A stretch of 64,000 nucleotides of DNA from CAMDHY01 sp046156265 (GCF_046156265.1 NZ_JAWDIR010000002.1:127813-191812); one strand, 5' to 3'; positions 26,791-36,647 are shown, numbered from the stretch's first letter. The notes: generated from the sequence alone by a model not told the origin. A program made the numbers and translations.

Positions 26791-27963
26791 ATGTTCATCA
26801 CCTTCCTCGGCGAACTGCGTGCCGCCGGGCTGCCGGTGTCGATCACCGAGTACCTGACGCTGCTTGAGGCCACCGAGGCCGACCTCGCCGGGAAAGGGGT
26901 CGAGGATTTCTACTTCCTGGCGCGCACCTGCCTCGTCAAGGACGAGACGCGCGTCGACAAGTTCGACCGCGTCTTCGCCCACGTCTTCAAGGGGCTCGAC
27001 ACCCTGCCGGAGGCGATCGAGGCGGAGGTGCCGACGGAATGGCTCCTCAAGCTCACCGAGCGCTGGCTCTCCGAGGAGGACAAGGCGAAGATCGCCGCCC
27101 TCGGCGGGCTCGAGAAGCTCCTCGAGACGCTGAAGGAGCGCCTCGCCGAGCAGAAGGGCCGCCACCAGGGCGGCTCGAAGTGGATCGGCACCGGCGGCAC
27201 CTCGCCCTTCGGCCATGGCGGCTACAACCCGGAAGGCATCCGCATCGGCGGGCCGGGCAGCCAGCGCCGGGCCGTGAAGGTGTGGGAGAAGCGCGAGTTC
27301 AAGGACCTCGACGATACGGTCGAGATCGGCACGCGGGCGATCAAGATCGCGCTTCGGCGGCTGCGCCGCTTCGCCCGCACCGGCGCGGCCGAGGAGCTCG
27401 ACCTCGAGGGCACCATTGGCGCCACGGCGCGGCGCGCCTTCCTCGACGTGCGCATGCGGCCGGAGCGTCACAATGCCGTGAAGGTGCTGCTGCTGCTCGA
27501 TATCGGCGGCTCGATGGACGACCACGTGCGCGTCGTCGAGGAGTTGTTTTCCGCCGCCCGCTCGGAGTTCAAGCACCTCGAGCACTACTACTTCCACAAC
27601 TGCCTCTACGAGGGCCTGTGGAAATCAAATCGGCGGCGGCGCAGCGAGCAGACGCCGACCGCCGAGGTGCTGCGCACCTTTCCCCCCGACACCCGCGTCG
27701 TCGTGGTCGGCGACGCGTCGATGTCCCCCTACGAGATCAGCCATCCCGGCGGGGCGGTGGAGCACTGGAATGCCGAGGCCGGCGCCGTCTGGCTGCAGCG
27801 CCTGACGCGCGCCTTCCCGAGGCTCGCCTGGATCAATCCGCTGCCCGAGCGCCACTGGGCCTACACCCACTCGGTGGGCATGATCCGGGATCTTGTGGGT
27901 GGCCGGATGTATCCGATGACGCTGGATGGCCTCGACGAGGCGACCCGGGCGCTCTCCCGCTGA
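26791..27963 (+). CDS. CoxE-like VWA domain protein (390 aa)
   Basis: The ATG at 26791 starts a 390-residue cytoplasmic protein with an N-terminal helical domain (MFITFLGELRAAGLPVSITEYLTLLEA, residues 1-110), a glycine-rich linker with WIGTGGTSPFGHGGYNPEG, and a C-terminal von Willebrand A domain. The MIDAS-like site is LLLDIGGSMDDH and a second conserved block is TRVVVVGDASMSPYEI. Such proteins usually act with a MoxR-type AAA ATPase as chaperones for metal-cofactor insertion. No MoxR gene is next to it. A long in-frame upstream extension exists but overlaps the oxidase on the opposite strand and is not used. Confidence 0.88.
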   Translation: MFITFLGELRAAGLPVSITEYLTLLEATEADLAGKGVEDFYFLARTCLVKDETRVDKFDRVFAHVFKGLDTLPEAIEAEVPTEWLLKLTERWLSEEDKAKIAALGGLEKLLETLKERLAEQKGRHQGGSKWIGTGGTSPFGHGGYNPEGIRIGGPGSQRRAVKVWEKREFKDLDDTVEIGTRAIKIALRRLRRFARTGAAEELDLEGTIGATARRAFLDVRMRPERHNAVKVLLLLDIGGSMDDHVRVVEELFSAARSEFKHLEHYYFHNCLYEGLWKSNRRRRSEQTPTAEVLRTFPPDTRVVVVGDASMSPYEISHPGGAVEHWNAEAGAVWLQRLTRAFPRLAWINPLPERHWAYTHSVGMIRDLVGGRMYPMTLDGLDEATRALSR

Positions 27964-28145
27964 GCCGAGCCGCCGCCTCGTGGGGCGCACGCATTGCGCT
28001 CGAATTGCGGCGCCCCGCCACACTTCCGCGCCGATCGCATCCCGAAGCCGACACGATCCGAGGCTAGTTCCGCCGGCACTGCTTGCCGACGGGGCGTGAA
28101 TGGCGCACGCCGGCAAGTAACCCATGACGCTGACGAGGTTCAATC

Positions 28146-30305
28146 TTGGGTTATTCTATAACATTCGCCGTCGACGATCGCTGGTCCACCGGGTTCGTCG
28201 GGTCGATGTCGATCACCAACACGGGCGACCGGGCCGCCAACGGGTGGACGGTCGGCTTCGATGCTCCGTTCGATATTACGAACATCTGGAACGGCACGCT
28301 CGTCAGCCGCGACGACGACCGTTACACGGTCAGCGCCCCGGACTGGGCGAGCCGCCTCGCCCCCGGCGAGACCGTCACCTTCGGCTTCGAGAGCGCCCAC
28401 ACCGGCCCGATCGGCGAGCCCGCCGGCCTGACCGTCAATGGCGAGACCGTCGTGGTTGAGGATGCCCCGCCGGCGATCTCGGTCGAGGATGCGCTGATCG
28501 TCGACGGCGCCGACGGCGTCTCCGTCGCGTCGTTCACGGTGTCGCTGTCGGCGCCGTCGGACGAGACGGTGAAGGTCGGCTTCGCCACCGAGGGCGGCAG
28601 CGCCATCCTCGGCCACGACTATCTCTCGACCGCCGGCACGCTCACCTTCGCGCCGGGCGAGACCGAGAAGACGGTTCTCGTCACGCCCTCGGCCGAGGAC
28701 CTCGACGTGCTGTCGCTGACCCTCGCCGGCCCCGTCGGCGCGACGATCGCCGACGCCTACGCGATCGCTGCCGCCGCCGGAGACAAGGCCGCGGCGACCG
28801 GCCCCCTGGCGACGCAACCGACCGTCTCGATCGGCGACGCCAGCGTCGTCGAGCGCGACGTCGTCGGCACCACCGGACCCGTCGGCGCCCTCTCCACCGA
28901 GGGCAACCGCATCGTCGACGAGGCCGGCAACACGGTGAAGATCGCCGGCGTCAACTGGTTCGGCCTCGAGTCCGGCCGCTTCGCGCCGGACGGGCTGCAT
29001 GCCCGCAATCTCGAGGACATGATGGACCAGATGGGGGAGCTCGGCTTCAACACCATCCGGCTGCCGTTCTCCCAGGACCTGTTCGACGGGGCGATGCCGA
29101 GCGGCATCAACTACGATCTCAATCCGGAGCTCCGCGGCCTCACCGGCCTCGAGATCATGGACCGCGTCATCGAATACGCCGGCGAGATCGGCCTCAAGGT
29201 GATCCTCGACCACCACCGCCCGACCGCCGGCGCCGGCGCCTCGGAAAACGGGCTCTGGTACGACGCGAAGCACAGCGAGGCCGACTGGATCGACACCTGG
29301 AAGATGCTCGCCGACCGCTACGCCGGCGACACCGCGGTGATCGGTGCCGACCTGCACAACGAGCCGCACGCCGCCTCCTGGGGCGGCGGCGGGGCGAAGG
29401 ACTGGGCGGCCGCCGCCGAGCGCGCCGGCGACGCCATCCACTCCGTCAACAAGGACTGGCTGATCTTCGTCGAGGGCGTCGCCAACGAGGACGGCGACTA
29501 CTACTGGTGGGGCGGCAACCTCAAGGGCGTCGCCGAGCGGCCGATCGACCTCAAGCAGGACGGCAAGGTCGTCTACTCGCCGCACGACTACCCGAACTCG
29601 ATCTACGAGCAGCCGTGGTTCTCCGACAAGGATTTCCCGGACAACCTGACCGCCAAGTTCAAGGAGTTCTGGGGCTACATCCACGAGCAGAAGATCGGCC
29701 CGGTGATGCTCGGCGAGTTCGGCAGCCGCCTCACCGACCCGAAGGACATCGCCTGGTTCGAGAAGATCACCGCCTACCTGTCGGGCGACTTCGACGCCGA
29801 CGGCGACCGCGACGCCGGCGCCAGGGATCCCGGCATCAGCTGGACGTGGTGGTCGTGGAACCCCAACTCCGGCGACACCGGTGGCATCCTCAAGGACGAC
29901 TGGACGAGCGTGCATGAGAACAAGCTCGAGGGCCTGAAGGACCTGATGTTCGACTGGCCCGACGGCACGAAGCCGCAGAAGTCGAAGGCCGAGTTCGACG
30001 TGACGCTGTCGCATGCCAGCGACGAGAAGGTGAAGGTCGACTACAAGATCGTCGGCGAGACGGCCGACGGCGACGACTTCGTCGTCAAGACCGGGCGGGT
30101 GAAGTTCGCGCCGGGCGAGACGGAGAAGACCATCAAGGTCGGCATCCTCGGCGACCTGAAGGTCGAGGGCGACGAGACCTTCCGCGTCGTGCTCAGGGCA
30201 CCGAAGAACGTCGAGATCGAGGACGGCCGCGGCATCGGCACCATCATCGACAACGACGGCCGCACCGCCATCAAGGTGCAGCAGGCCCTCGAATTCGAGC
30301 TCTGA
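28146..30305 (+). CDS. GH5 glycoside hydrolase with CBM2-like and Calx-beta domains
   Basis: This 719-residue beta-glycanase is laid out as a CBM2-like carbohydrate-binding module (1-100, Trp-rich: WSTGF, NGWTVGF, WNG), a Calx-beta domain (about 108-205), a GH5 catalytic barrel (about 245-590) with acid/base Glu406 in ADLHNEPH and nucleophile Glu524 in MLGEFGS, and a second Calx-beta (about 612-705). It most likely cuts cellulose or a related beta-1,4 glycan. The start is TTG with GAGG seven bases upstream; an ATG at 28124 is in another frame. There is no signal peptide, so export would need a type I or other signal-less route. A terminator follows. Confidence 0.88.
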   Translation: MGYSITFAVDDRWSTGFVGSMSITNTGDRAANGWTVGFDAPFDITNIWNGTLVSRDDDRYTVSAPDWASRLAPGETVTFGFESAHTGPIGEPAGLTVNGETVVVEDAPPAISVEDALIVDGADGVSVASFTVSLSAPSDETVKVGFATEGGSAILGHDYLSTAGTLTFAPGETEKTVLVTPSAEDLDVLSLTLAGPVGATIADAYAIAAAAGDKAAATGPLATQPTVSIGDASVVERDVVGTTGPVGALSTEGNRIVDEAGNTVKIAGVNWFGLESGRFAPDGLHARNLEDMMDQMGELGFNTIRLPFSQDLFDGAMPSGINYDLNPELRGLTGLEIMDRVIEYAGEIGLKVILDHHRPTAGAGASENGLWYDAKHSEADWIDTWKMLADRYAGDTAVIGADLHNEPHAASWGGGGAKDWAAAAERAGDAIHSVNKDWLIFVEGVANEDGDYYWWGGNLKGVAERPIDLKQDGKVVYSPHDYPNSIYEQPWFSDKDFPDNLTAKFKEFWGYIHEQKIGPVMLGEFGSRLTDPKDIAWFEKITAYLSGDFDADGDRDAGARDPGISWTWWSWNPNSGDTGGILKDDWTSVHENKLEGLKDLMFDWPDGTKPQKSKAEFDVTLSHASDEKVKVDYKIVGETADGDDFVVKTGRVKFAPGETEKTIKVGILGDLKVEGDETFRVVLRAPKNVEIEDGRGIGTIIDNDGRTAIKVQQALEFEL

Positions 30306-30328
30306 GCGGAGCACCGCGAACAAGCAGA

Positions 30329-30363
30329 AACGGGCGGGCCATCGCGGCCCGCCCGTTCTTGTT
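30329..30363 (+). terminator. Rho-independent terminator after the GH5 gene
   Basis: AACGGGCGGGCC (30329-30340) pairs perfectly with GGCCCGCCCGTT (30346-30357) around a five-base loop, followed by CTTGTTT. It lies 23 nt after the GH5 stop and can also serve the convergent molybdenum hydroxylase operon less efficiently. Confidence 0.85.
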
Positions 30364-30407
30364 TCAGCAGGAAGGCGGACCGATCGGCCCGCCCGTCCCT
30401 CCCAGCC

Positions 30408-32627
30408 TCAGCCGACCGTGCCCAGGTCGAAGGGCAGCGAGCGCAGGCGCTTGCCGGTCGCCTGGAACACCGCGTTGCCGATCGCCGGCGCGAGTAGCGG
30501 CACCGCCGGCTCGCCGATGCCGGACGGCGGCGCGTCGACCTTGGCGATGTGCACCTCGACCTTCGGCATCTCCGACATGCGGGTCGGCTCGAAGCCGTCG
30601 AAGTTCGACTGGTCGACGATGCCGTCGGTCAGCGTGATGGCGTTGCGCAGCACCGAGGACAGCGCGAAGCCGACGGAGCCTTCCACCTGCGCCGCGATGA
30701 TGTCGGGGTTCACCGCGATGCCGCAGTCGACGGCGGCGACGATGCGATCGACCTTGATGTCCGCCCCGTCCACCGTCACCTCGGCGACCATGGCGACCCG
30801 CGTGCCGAAGCTCTCGTGCACGGCGATGCCGCGGCCCTTGCCGGCCGGCATCGGCTTGCCCCAGTCGCCCTTCTCGGCGGCGAGCTTCAGGACGTCCGCC
30901 ATGCGCGGATGCTCGGAGAGGAGCTCCAGGCGGAACTCGACGGCGTCGCGACCGGCCATGGTCGCGAGTTCGTCCATCATCGTCTCCATCACCTGGGCGG
31001 TGTGGGTGTTGCCGACCGAGCGCCACCACAGAACCGGCACCTCGGAGGTCGGGTTGTAGGCCTCGACCGCGAAGTGCGGGATCTTGTAGGGGCTGTCCTT
31101 GACGCCCTCGACGCTGGTGTCGTCGACGCCGTCGTGCACCACCATCTGCTCCATGGCGGTGCCGAGGAAGATCGACTTGCCGATCACCTTGTGGCGCCAG
31201 CCGGCGATCTTGCCGTCCGCCGTCACGCCGGCCTCGACCGCGTGCAGGAACATCGGCCGGTAGTAGCCGCCCTTGATGTCGTCCTCGCGCGTCCACACCA
31301 GTTGGACCGGGTCCCTCCGGCCGAACGCCTTGGCGACCGCCGCGAGCTCGAAGGTCCAGTCGGCGTTCGGCACGGCGCGCCGGCCGAAGCTGCCGCCGGA
31401 GATCAGGATGTTGATCTTCACCTGCTCCGGCTTGATGCCGAGGACGGCCGAGGTGACATAGAGGTCGATGCTCGGGAACTGGCTGCCGGACCAGATCTCC
31501 GCCCCTTCGTCGGTCAGCTGGATGACGCCGTTCATCGGCTCCATCGGCGCGTGGGCGAGGTAGGGGAAGGTGAACTCGGCCGTCGTCGTCTTGGCCGCCC
31601 CGGCGATGCCCGCCGCCGCGTCGCCGCGGGTGTCGGCGGGAAGCCCGGTCTTCTTCAGCTCCTCGCGGTAGCTCGCGAAGATCGCGTCGGTCGAGCGCGT
31701 CTCGGCCTTGGCGTCATCCCACTCGACGGTGAGCGCCTCGCGGCCCTTCATCGCCGACCAGGTGTCCTTCGCGATGACCGCGACGCCGGTCGGGATCTGC
31801 ACGACGTCGACGACGCCGGCAACCGCCTTCGCCGCCGTGGCGTCGAACGACTTCACGATGCCGCCGAAGCGGTCCGGCCGGCGGATCACCGCCACCAGCA
31901 TGCCCGGCCGGCGGATGTCGAGGCCGTAGACCGCCGTGCCGTTCGTCTTCGCAAAGCTGTCGAGGCGGGGCAGGCGCGTGCCGATCAGCGTCCACTGGTC
32001 GGGCGTCTTCAGGGCCGGATCGGCGGGCACGGCCTCGGCCATCGCGGCGCCGGCGAGGTCGCCGAAGGTCGCCGTCTTGCCGGACGCATGGGTGAGCGTG
32101 CCCTTCGCGACGGTGATCTCGCCGGCCGGAACGTTCCACTGCTTGGCCGCGGCGGCGACCAGCATGGCGCGGGCGGCAGCGCCGACCTTGCGCATCTGCG
32201 TCCACGAGTTGGCGGTCGAGGTCGAGCCGCCGGTGCCCATGTAGGTGCCGAAGAACAGGTTCGCGTAGAGGGCGGGGTTGGCGGGCGCCATCTCGTAGCG
32301 CATCTGGCCCCAGTCGGCGTCGAGCTCCTCGGCGACGAGCGTGCTGAGGCCGGTGGTGATGCCCTGGCCCATCTCGAAGTGCTTGATCAGCACCGTGACG
32401 GTGTTGTCGGGTGCGATCTTCAGGAAGACGTTGGGCTCGAAGATGCCGGCCGGCGGGCCGCCAGCGGCCGCCTCCTGGGCGAGCGGGCCGCGGCCGAGCG
32501 GCACGAAGGTCGCCAGCACGAAGGCGCCGGTAACGGTCGCGGCACCCTTCAGGAAGTCGCGGCGGGAGGCGCCACGGGTGGCGGGGCGGGGCATCAGCGG
32601 ATTGACGGGCAGGTCGGTGCGAAGCAT
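30408..32627 (-). CDS. Molybdopterin-binding subunit of aldehyde/isoquinoline-type oxidoreductase
   Basis: This 739-residue protein is a xanthine-dehydrogenase-family large subunit of the IorB type, hydroxylating aldehydes or N-heterocycles with a molybdenum cofactor. A twin-arginine signal (SRRDFLKGAATVTGAFV) at residues about 24-40 directs the folded holoenzyme to the periplasm. Family blocks include HFEMGQGITTGLSTLVAEELD, GTGGSTSTANSW, APMEPMNGV, ISGGSFGRRAVPNADW and the C-terminal DAPPSGIGEPAVP with the probable catalytic Glu. The start at 32627 follows GAGGAGAAC. It directly follows its [2Fe-2S] partner, and an AraC regulator is divergent. The substrate cannot be deduced. Confidence 0.9.
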   Translation of the reverse strand: MLRTDLPVNPLMPRPATRGASRRDFLKGAATVTGAFVLATFVPLGRGPLAQEAAAGGPPAGIFEPNVFLKIAPDNTVTVLIKHFEMGQGITTGLSTLVAEELDADWGQMRYEMAPANPALYANLFFGTYMGTGGSTSTANSWTQMRKVGAAARAMLVAAAAKQWNVPAGEITVAKGTLTHASGKTATFGDLAGAAMAEAVPADPALKTPDQWTLIGTRLPRLDSFAKTNGTAVYGLDIRRPGMLVAVIRRPDRFGGIVKSFDATAAKAVAGVVDVVQIPTGVAVIAKDTWSAMKGREALTVEWDDAKAETRSTDAIFASYREELKKTGLPADTRGDAAAGIAGAAKTTTAEFTFPYLAHAPMEPMNGVIQLTDEGAEIWSGSQFPSIDLYVTSAVLGIKPEQVKINILISGGSFGRRAVPNADWTFELAAVAKAFGRRDPVQLVWTREDDIKGGYYRPMFLHAVEAGVTADGKIAGWRHKVIGKSIFLGTAMEQMVVHDGVDDTSVEGVKDSPYKIPHFAVEAYNPTSEVPVLWWRSVGNTHTAQVMETMMDELATMAGRDAVEFRLELLSEHPRMADVLKLAAEKGDWGKPMPAGKGRGIAVHESFGTRVAMVAEVTVDGADIKVDRIVAAVDCGIAVNPDIIAAQVEGSVGFALSSVLRNAITLTDGIVDQSNFDGFEPTRMSEMPKVEVHIAKVDAPPSGIGEPAVPLLAPAIGNAVFQATGKRLRSLPFDLGTVG

Positions 32628-32638
32628 GGCCGTTCTCC

Positions 32639-33094
32639 TCACGCGAGCTTGCCGGCGGCGTCGTGGATCGCCGCCCGGATGCGCTGGTAGGTGCCGCAGC
32701 GGCAGATATTGCCGTCCATGGCCGCGTCGATGTCGTCGTCAGTCGGCTTGGTGTTCTCGGACAGCAGCGCGATCGCCGACATGATCTGGCCGGACTGGCA
32801 GTAGCCGCACTGCACGACGTCGAGTTCGCGCCAGGAGGCCTGCACCGCCTCGGCGACCTTGCCGTTCGCCCCCTCGATGGTGACGATCTGGCCGCCGGCG
32901 GCGTCGCCAACGGGGGTCTGACAGGAGCGGACGGCGGTGCCGTCGAGGTGGACGGTGCAGGCGCCGCAGAGCGCCTGGCCGCAGCCGAACTTGGTGCCGG
33001 TCATGGCGAGCGTGTCGCGCAGCGCCCAGAGCAGCGGCATGTCGGGTGGCACGTCCAGCTCGTGCGCGACGCCGTTGACGGTAAGCGTGATCAT
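32639..33094 (-). CDS. [2Fe-2S] subunit of molybdenum hydroxylase
   Basis: This 151-residue electron-transfer subunit has a plant-ferredoxin-like cluster (FGCGQALCGACTVHLDG... RSC) and a C-terminal four-helix cluster domain (VVQCGYCQSGQIM and GNICRCGTYQRI), the full eight-cysteine set of xanthine-dehydrogenase-family small subunits. It passes electrons from the molybdenum subunit encoded 11 nt downstream. The start ATG at 33094 is preceded by GGGAGCC. It has no export signal of its own and presumably travels with the Tat-signalled large subunit. Confidence 0.92.
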   Translation of the reverse strand: MITLTVNGVAHELDVPPDMPLLWALRDTLAMTGTKFGCGQALCGACTVHLDGTAVRSCQTPVGDAAGGQIVTIEGANGKVAEAVQASWRELDVVQCGYCQSGQIMSAIALLSENTKPTDDDIDAAMDGNICRCGTYQRIRAAIHDAAGKLA

Positions 33095-33350
33095 CGGAAG
33101 GCTCCCTGAAGCAGGGTGGACGGGGTGCCGCGCCCGCACGGCGGGGGGTCGATGCGGGCGGCACGACAAGGGCCGCTGCTGCCACGGCAGCGCCGAAACG
33201 GCGCGCTCTGGCGGAGCAGCTGACGAACCAACCTTCACATGGTTGCTGCCCGTCCGTCTTTCACCTTCCGTGGAACCATTGCAAAATCCCCGGCGCGTCA
33301 TACCTCCTCCCGTTACGGGCCTCGGCCGGGGGGCGAGGGTGGGGACGACG

Positions 33351-34304
33351 ATGCAGGACGACGGTCGATTGCATCTCTTGCGCGCTGAGGTCCCGGTGAC
33401 CCCGGATGCCGTCCGCGCCGGCGAGATCCCGAACAGTTGCGGCGTGGAGGGCGAGTGCGCCGTCCCGCTCGACGTGCAGTGCGAGGAGATCATCGCCGAC
33501 TGGCCGCTCGCCCGCGTCGTCATCCGTCGGGAATCGGTGGATCGCGAGCGGTCGTGGAACGCCGTCAAGCGCGACCACACGGTGATGGTCAACCTCGGAA
33601 GTGGTGGCGGACGCTTCGCCATCGAGGTGGGCGACGTCAGCGCCCTCTACACACCGGCGACCGGCGACCTGTCGATCCTGCCGGCCGGCCGCACCTTCGT
33701 CGGCATGTTCCAGGGCCGCACCCTCGACTATGCCGTCTGGATGATGCCGGCGGCGACGATGGACCGTCTCGCCGCCGAGGCGGGGCTCGCTGTCCCCGTC
33801 GAATTCGGCGTGCGGTTGTCGCACCGCGACGAGTTCCTCTACCGCACCCTCGAGCGCCTCGCCGTCCTCGCCCGCTCCGCCGACCCGGCGGCGGCCACCG
33901 TCGCCGACGGCCTCAACCGTGCCGTCGCGCTGCATCTCGCGACCGTCTACGACGGCGTCGCCGCAGCGCCGGCGGCCGGCCTGCCCGACGAGACCGCCGC
34001 CGCCCTGATCGACTATGTCGAGGCGCGGCTGTCGGCCAAGATCAGTGTCGAGGAACTGGCGGCGGTGGCCGGCCTCACGCCGCATTCCCTGCTCGCCGCC
34101 TTCCGCGCCCGCTTCGGGCGCTCTCCGCTGCAATATGTCATCGACCAGCGGCTCGCCCGCGCCCGCCGCCTGCTCTCGGAGACCCCCCGCCCGATCGCCG
34201 AGATCGCCTACGAGGTCGGGCTCTCCAGCCAGAGCCACCTGACCAACCTGTTCCGCTCCCGCTTCGGCGTGACGCCGGCAGCCTACCGCCGCGCGCCGCG
34301 CTGA
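33351..34304 (+). CDS. AraC-family transcriptional regulator
   Basis: This 317-residue regulator has an N-terminal sensing/dimer domain of the AraC-binding-like type (about 10-180) and a C-terminal double helix-turn-helix (about 212-315) with the signature blocks SVEELAAVAGLTPHSLLAAFRARFG and PIAEIAYEVGLSSQSHLTNLFRSRFGVTPAAYRR. It is transcribed divergently from the molybdenum hydroxylase genes across a 256-nt gap, so control of those genes is likely. ATG at 33351 is used; GTG at 33339 is an alternative start. The inducer is unknown. Confidence 0.88.
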   Translation: MQDDGRLHLLRAEVPVTPDAVRAGEIPNSCGVEGECAVPLDVQCEEIIADWPLARVVIRRESVDRERSWNAVKRDHTVMVNLGSGGGRFAIEVGDVSALYTPATGDLSILPAGRTFVGMFQGRTLDYAVWMMPAATMDRLAAEAGLAVPVEFGVRLSHRDEFLYRTLERLAVLARSADPAAATVADGLNRAVALHLATVYDGVAAAPAAGLPDETAAALIDYVEARLSAKISVEELAAVAGLTPHSLLAAFRARFGRSPLQYVIDQRLARARRLLSETPRPIAEIAYEVGLSSQSHLTNLFRSRFGVTPAAYRRAPR

Positions 34305-34314
34305 GACCGTAGGC

Positions 34315-35616
34315 TCAGCGGGCGATGATGGCGCGGCCGCGGCCGCCGTCCTTGGCGCGGTAGAGGGCGCGGTCCGCCGCGCGCAGCAGGCGATCGGCCT
34401 CGAGCCCCTCGACCTCTGTCAGGGATACGCCGACGCTGAGACCGATCCGCACCGGCACGCCGGCACAGTCGACCGGCTCGTCGAGGGTGGCGGCGAGCCG
34501 CGCGGCCAGCGCGGCCGCGGCCGGCGCGCCTTCGCTCTCCCGGGCGGCGCGCAGCACGACGAACTCGTCGCCGCCGATGCGCGCCACCGTGTCCTCGTCC
34601 CGCACCGCCGCCTTCAGGCGCTCGGCGACGGTCTTGAGGACGGTGTCGCCGGCCTCGTGGCCGAGACGGTCGTTGACCTCCTTGAAGCGGTCGAGGTCGA
34701 GCCAGAACAGCGCGAAGTGCGCGCCGGTGCGCCGGCAGCGGGCGATCTCCAGGTGCAGCCGGTCGCGGAACAGGGTGCGGTTGGCGAGACCGGTGAGCGG
34801 GTCATGCAGGGCCGCGTGCTCGAGCCGCGCCTCGGTCGCCTTGCGGTGCGAGACGTCCCGCACCGAGACGACGTAGCCATCCGGTTGGCCGGACGCGCCG
34901 TCACGGGTGAGGCGGATGTGCGCCTCCATCCACACCCAGCGACCGTCCCGGTGACGCTGGCGATGCTCCGTCGTTGCGTGCTCGATGCGCCCGGCGCGGA
35001 TGTCGGCCATCACCCGGGCGAACGTCTCGGCGTCGTCGGGATGGGTGATCTCGAGCGCCCGCCGCCCGGTCATCTCCTCCGGCTCGTAGCCGAGGAGGGT
35101 ACGCACCCCCGGCGAGATGTAGAGGCGCACACCGTCGAGGGTGCCGCGGACCAGGGTGTCGGTGGAGTGCTCGGCGATCATCCGGAAGAAGTCCGCCTGC
35201 TGCCGCGCCGCCACCGCCCGGGCCTCCGCCTCCACCAAGGCCGCAGCGAGGCTGGCGAGTTCGACGAGCCGGGCGCGGTCCTCGGCAGTCAACCGGCGCG
35301 GTCGCGGATCGGCGAGGCAGAGCGCGACGGCGCCTCGATCGTCCTCCGCACCGATCGGCGCACAGGCGACGAGCCCCGACGAGCCATGCCCCGCGAGCCA
35401 TGCCTCGGTCGCAGCGTCCTCGACGACGAGGCAGCCGGCGTCGAGGTCGACATCGCCGCGCTGCCATCGCTCGATGAGGGGCAGGCAGGCCCGCGCCGCC
35501 CCTGCCGGCGTTGCGCCGTCGCGGTGCACGGTCGCGTCAGCGACCCCGAACAGCGCCTTCGCGGTTCGGCAGAGCGCCTCGAAGGGCGACAACGAAAGGG
35601 CTTCGTGATCGGACAA
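34315..35616 (-). CDS. GAF/PAS-GGDEF diguanylate cyclase
   Basis: This 433-residue cytoplasmic enzyme should make cyclic-di-GMP. Residues 1-135 look like a degenerate GAF sensor, 145-265 are a PAS domain with PAC (DTLVRGTLDGVRLYISPGV to YVVSVRDVSHRKATE), and 275-430 are the GGDEF domain (HDPLTGLANRTLFRDRL, LFWLDLDRFKEVND, RIGGDEFVVL). The active GGDEF signature is intact, and RDED lies five residues before it, forming a product-inhibition I-site. There is no EAL domain or membrane helix. It converges with the AraC gene, 10 nt apart. Confidence 0.93.
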   Translation of the reverse strand: MSDHEALSLSPFEALCRTAKALFGVADATVHRDGATPAGAARACLPLIERWQRGDVDLDAGCLVVEDAATEAWLAGHGSSGLVACAPIGAEDDRGAVALCLADPRPRRLTAEDRARLVELASLAAALVEAEARAVAARQQADFFRMIAEHSTDTLVRGTLDGVRLYISPGVRTLLGYEPEEMTGRRALEITHPDDAETFARVMADIRAGRIEHATTEHRQRHRDGRWVWMEAHIRLTRDGASGQPDGYVVSVRDVSHRKATEARLEHAALHDPLTGLANRTLFRDRLHLEIARCRRTGAHFALFWLDLDRFKEVNDRLGHEAGDTVLKTVAERLKAAVRDEDTVARIGGDEFVVLRAARESEGAPAAAALAARLAATLDEPVDCAGVPVRIGLSVGVSLTEVEGLEADRLLRAADRALYRAKDGGRGRAIIAR

Positions 35617-35753
35617 GGCGCGGTCTCGACGACGGAACGTGGCAACCCGGGGACGTGAGCACGGGAGGGAGCGGACCAGCAGAATTCAGGCGTGTGAGTC
35701 GGCGGCGCGGGGAGGCGGCAGACCGAGGAGATAGCAGACCGCCGCGCCTAACC

Positions 35754-36647
35754 CTAGCGTGCCGGCCCGGCCGAGCGGCGGGCCATCAGCACCACGAAGG
35801 CGACGGCGAACGCGAACGCCCACGTCACCGGGCCGACGGTCTCGCCGAGGATCAGCGCCGCCAGCGCGATGGTGACGAAGGTCTGCATCAGCTGCACCTG
35901 TGCAACCCGCGCCACCCCGCCGATCGCCATGCCGGCGTTCCAGAAGAAGAAGCCGATGAAGACGGAGAACAGCGCCGTGTAGAGCAGCCCGAGCACCGCC
36001 GGGACTGGCGCGTCGAGGTACTCGGGTCGCCAGATGATCGCACAGACGGTGACGGTCAGCGGCGTCGTCAGCACCAGCGCCCACGAGATCGATTCCCAGC
36101 CGCTCACCCACGGCGCGATGCGGGCGTAGTGGGCGTAGCCGATCGCCGCCGAGGCGCCTGCTAGGACGAAGAAGACGTCGCCCCAGCCCGGCACCGTCTC
36201 GGCGTCGCGCACCGCCATCGCGATCACCAGCACGGCCCCGAGCGTGCTCCACGCCCAGAACGCCCGCCGCGGCCGCTCGCCGTTGATGACGACGGCGGCG
36301 ATCGCGGTGGCGAGCGGCAGGAGCCCGAGCACGATGGCGCCGTGGGCCGCTGGCACGGTCTGCAGGGCGAAGGCGGAGAAGGCCGGGAAGCCGATCACCG
36401 TGCCGGCGGCGGCGATCGCCAGCGAGCCGCGGGCGACGCGCGGCGGAAACGGCCGGCGAAACAGGAGAAGCAGCAGCGCCGCCGGCACGGCTGCGATCGC
36501 CGCGCGGCCGAGCGCGATGAACCACGGGTCGAAGGCCTGGAGCGCCAGGCTCGTCATCGGCAGCGTGCCGCCGAACATCACCACGCCGACGAAGCCGAGA
36601 CCGAGCCCGAGCAACTGTCTGAGCCCGTCGCTCCTCGGAGGCTTCAT
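35754..36647 (-). CDS. EamA/DMT-superfamily transporter
   Basis: This 297-residue inner-membrane protein has ten predicted hydrophobic helices arranged as two EamA repeats (about 12-140 and 155-290), with the repeat signatures ALGRAAIAAVPAALLLLL and QVQLMQTFVTIALAALILGE. Members export amino acids, metabolites or drugs, so a specific substrate is not given. The ATG at 36647 (MKPPRSDGLRQ) has GGAGG just upstream; an upstream frame extension adds only arginine-rich sequence. It is divergent from the aminotransferase operon starting at 37050 and may export a related compound. Confidence 0.87.
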   Translation of the reverse strand: MKPPRSDGLRQLLGLGLGFVGVVMFGGTLPMTSLALQAFDPWFIALGRAAIAAVPAALLLLLFRRPFPPRVARGSLAIAAAGTVIGFPAFSAFALQTVPAAHGAIVLGLLPLATAIAAVVINGERPRRAFWAWSTLGAVLVIAMAVRDAETVPGWGDVFFVLAGASAAIGYAHYARIAPWVSGWESISWALVLTTPLTVTVCAIIWRPEYLDAPVPAVLGLLYTALFSVFIGFFFWNAGMAIGGVARVAQVQLMQTFVTIALAALILGETVGPVTWAFAFAVAFVVLMARRSAGPAR

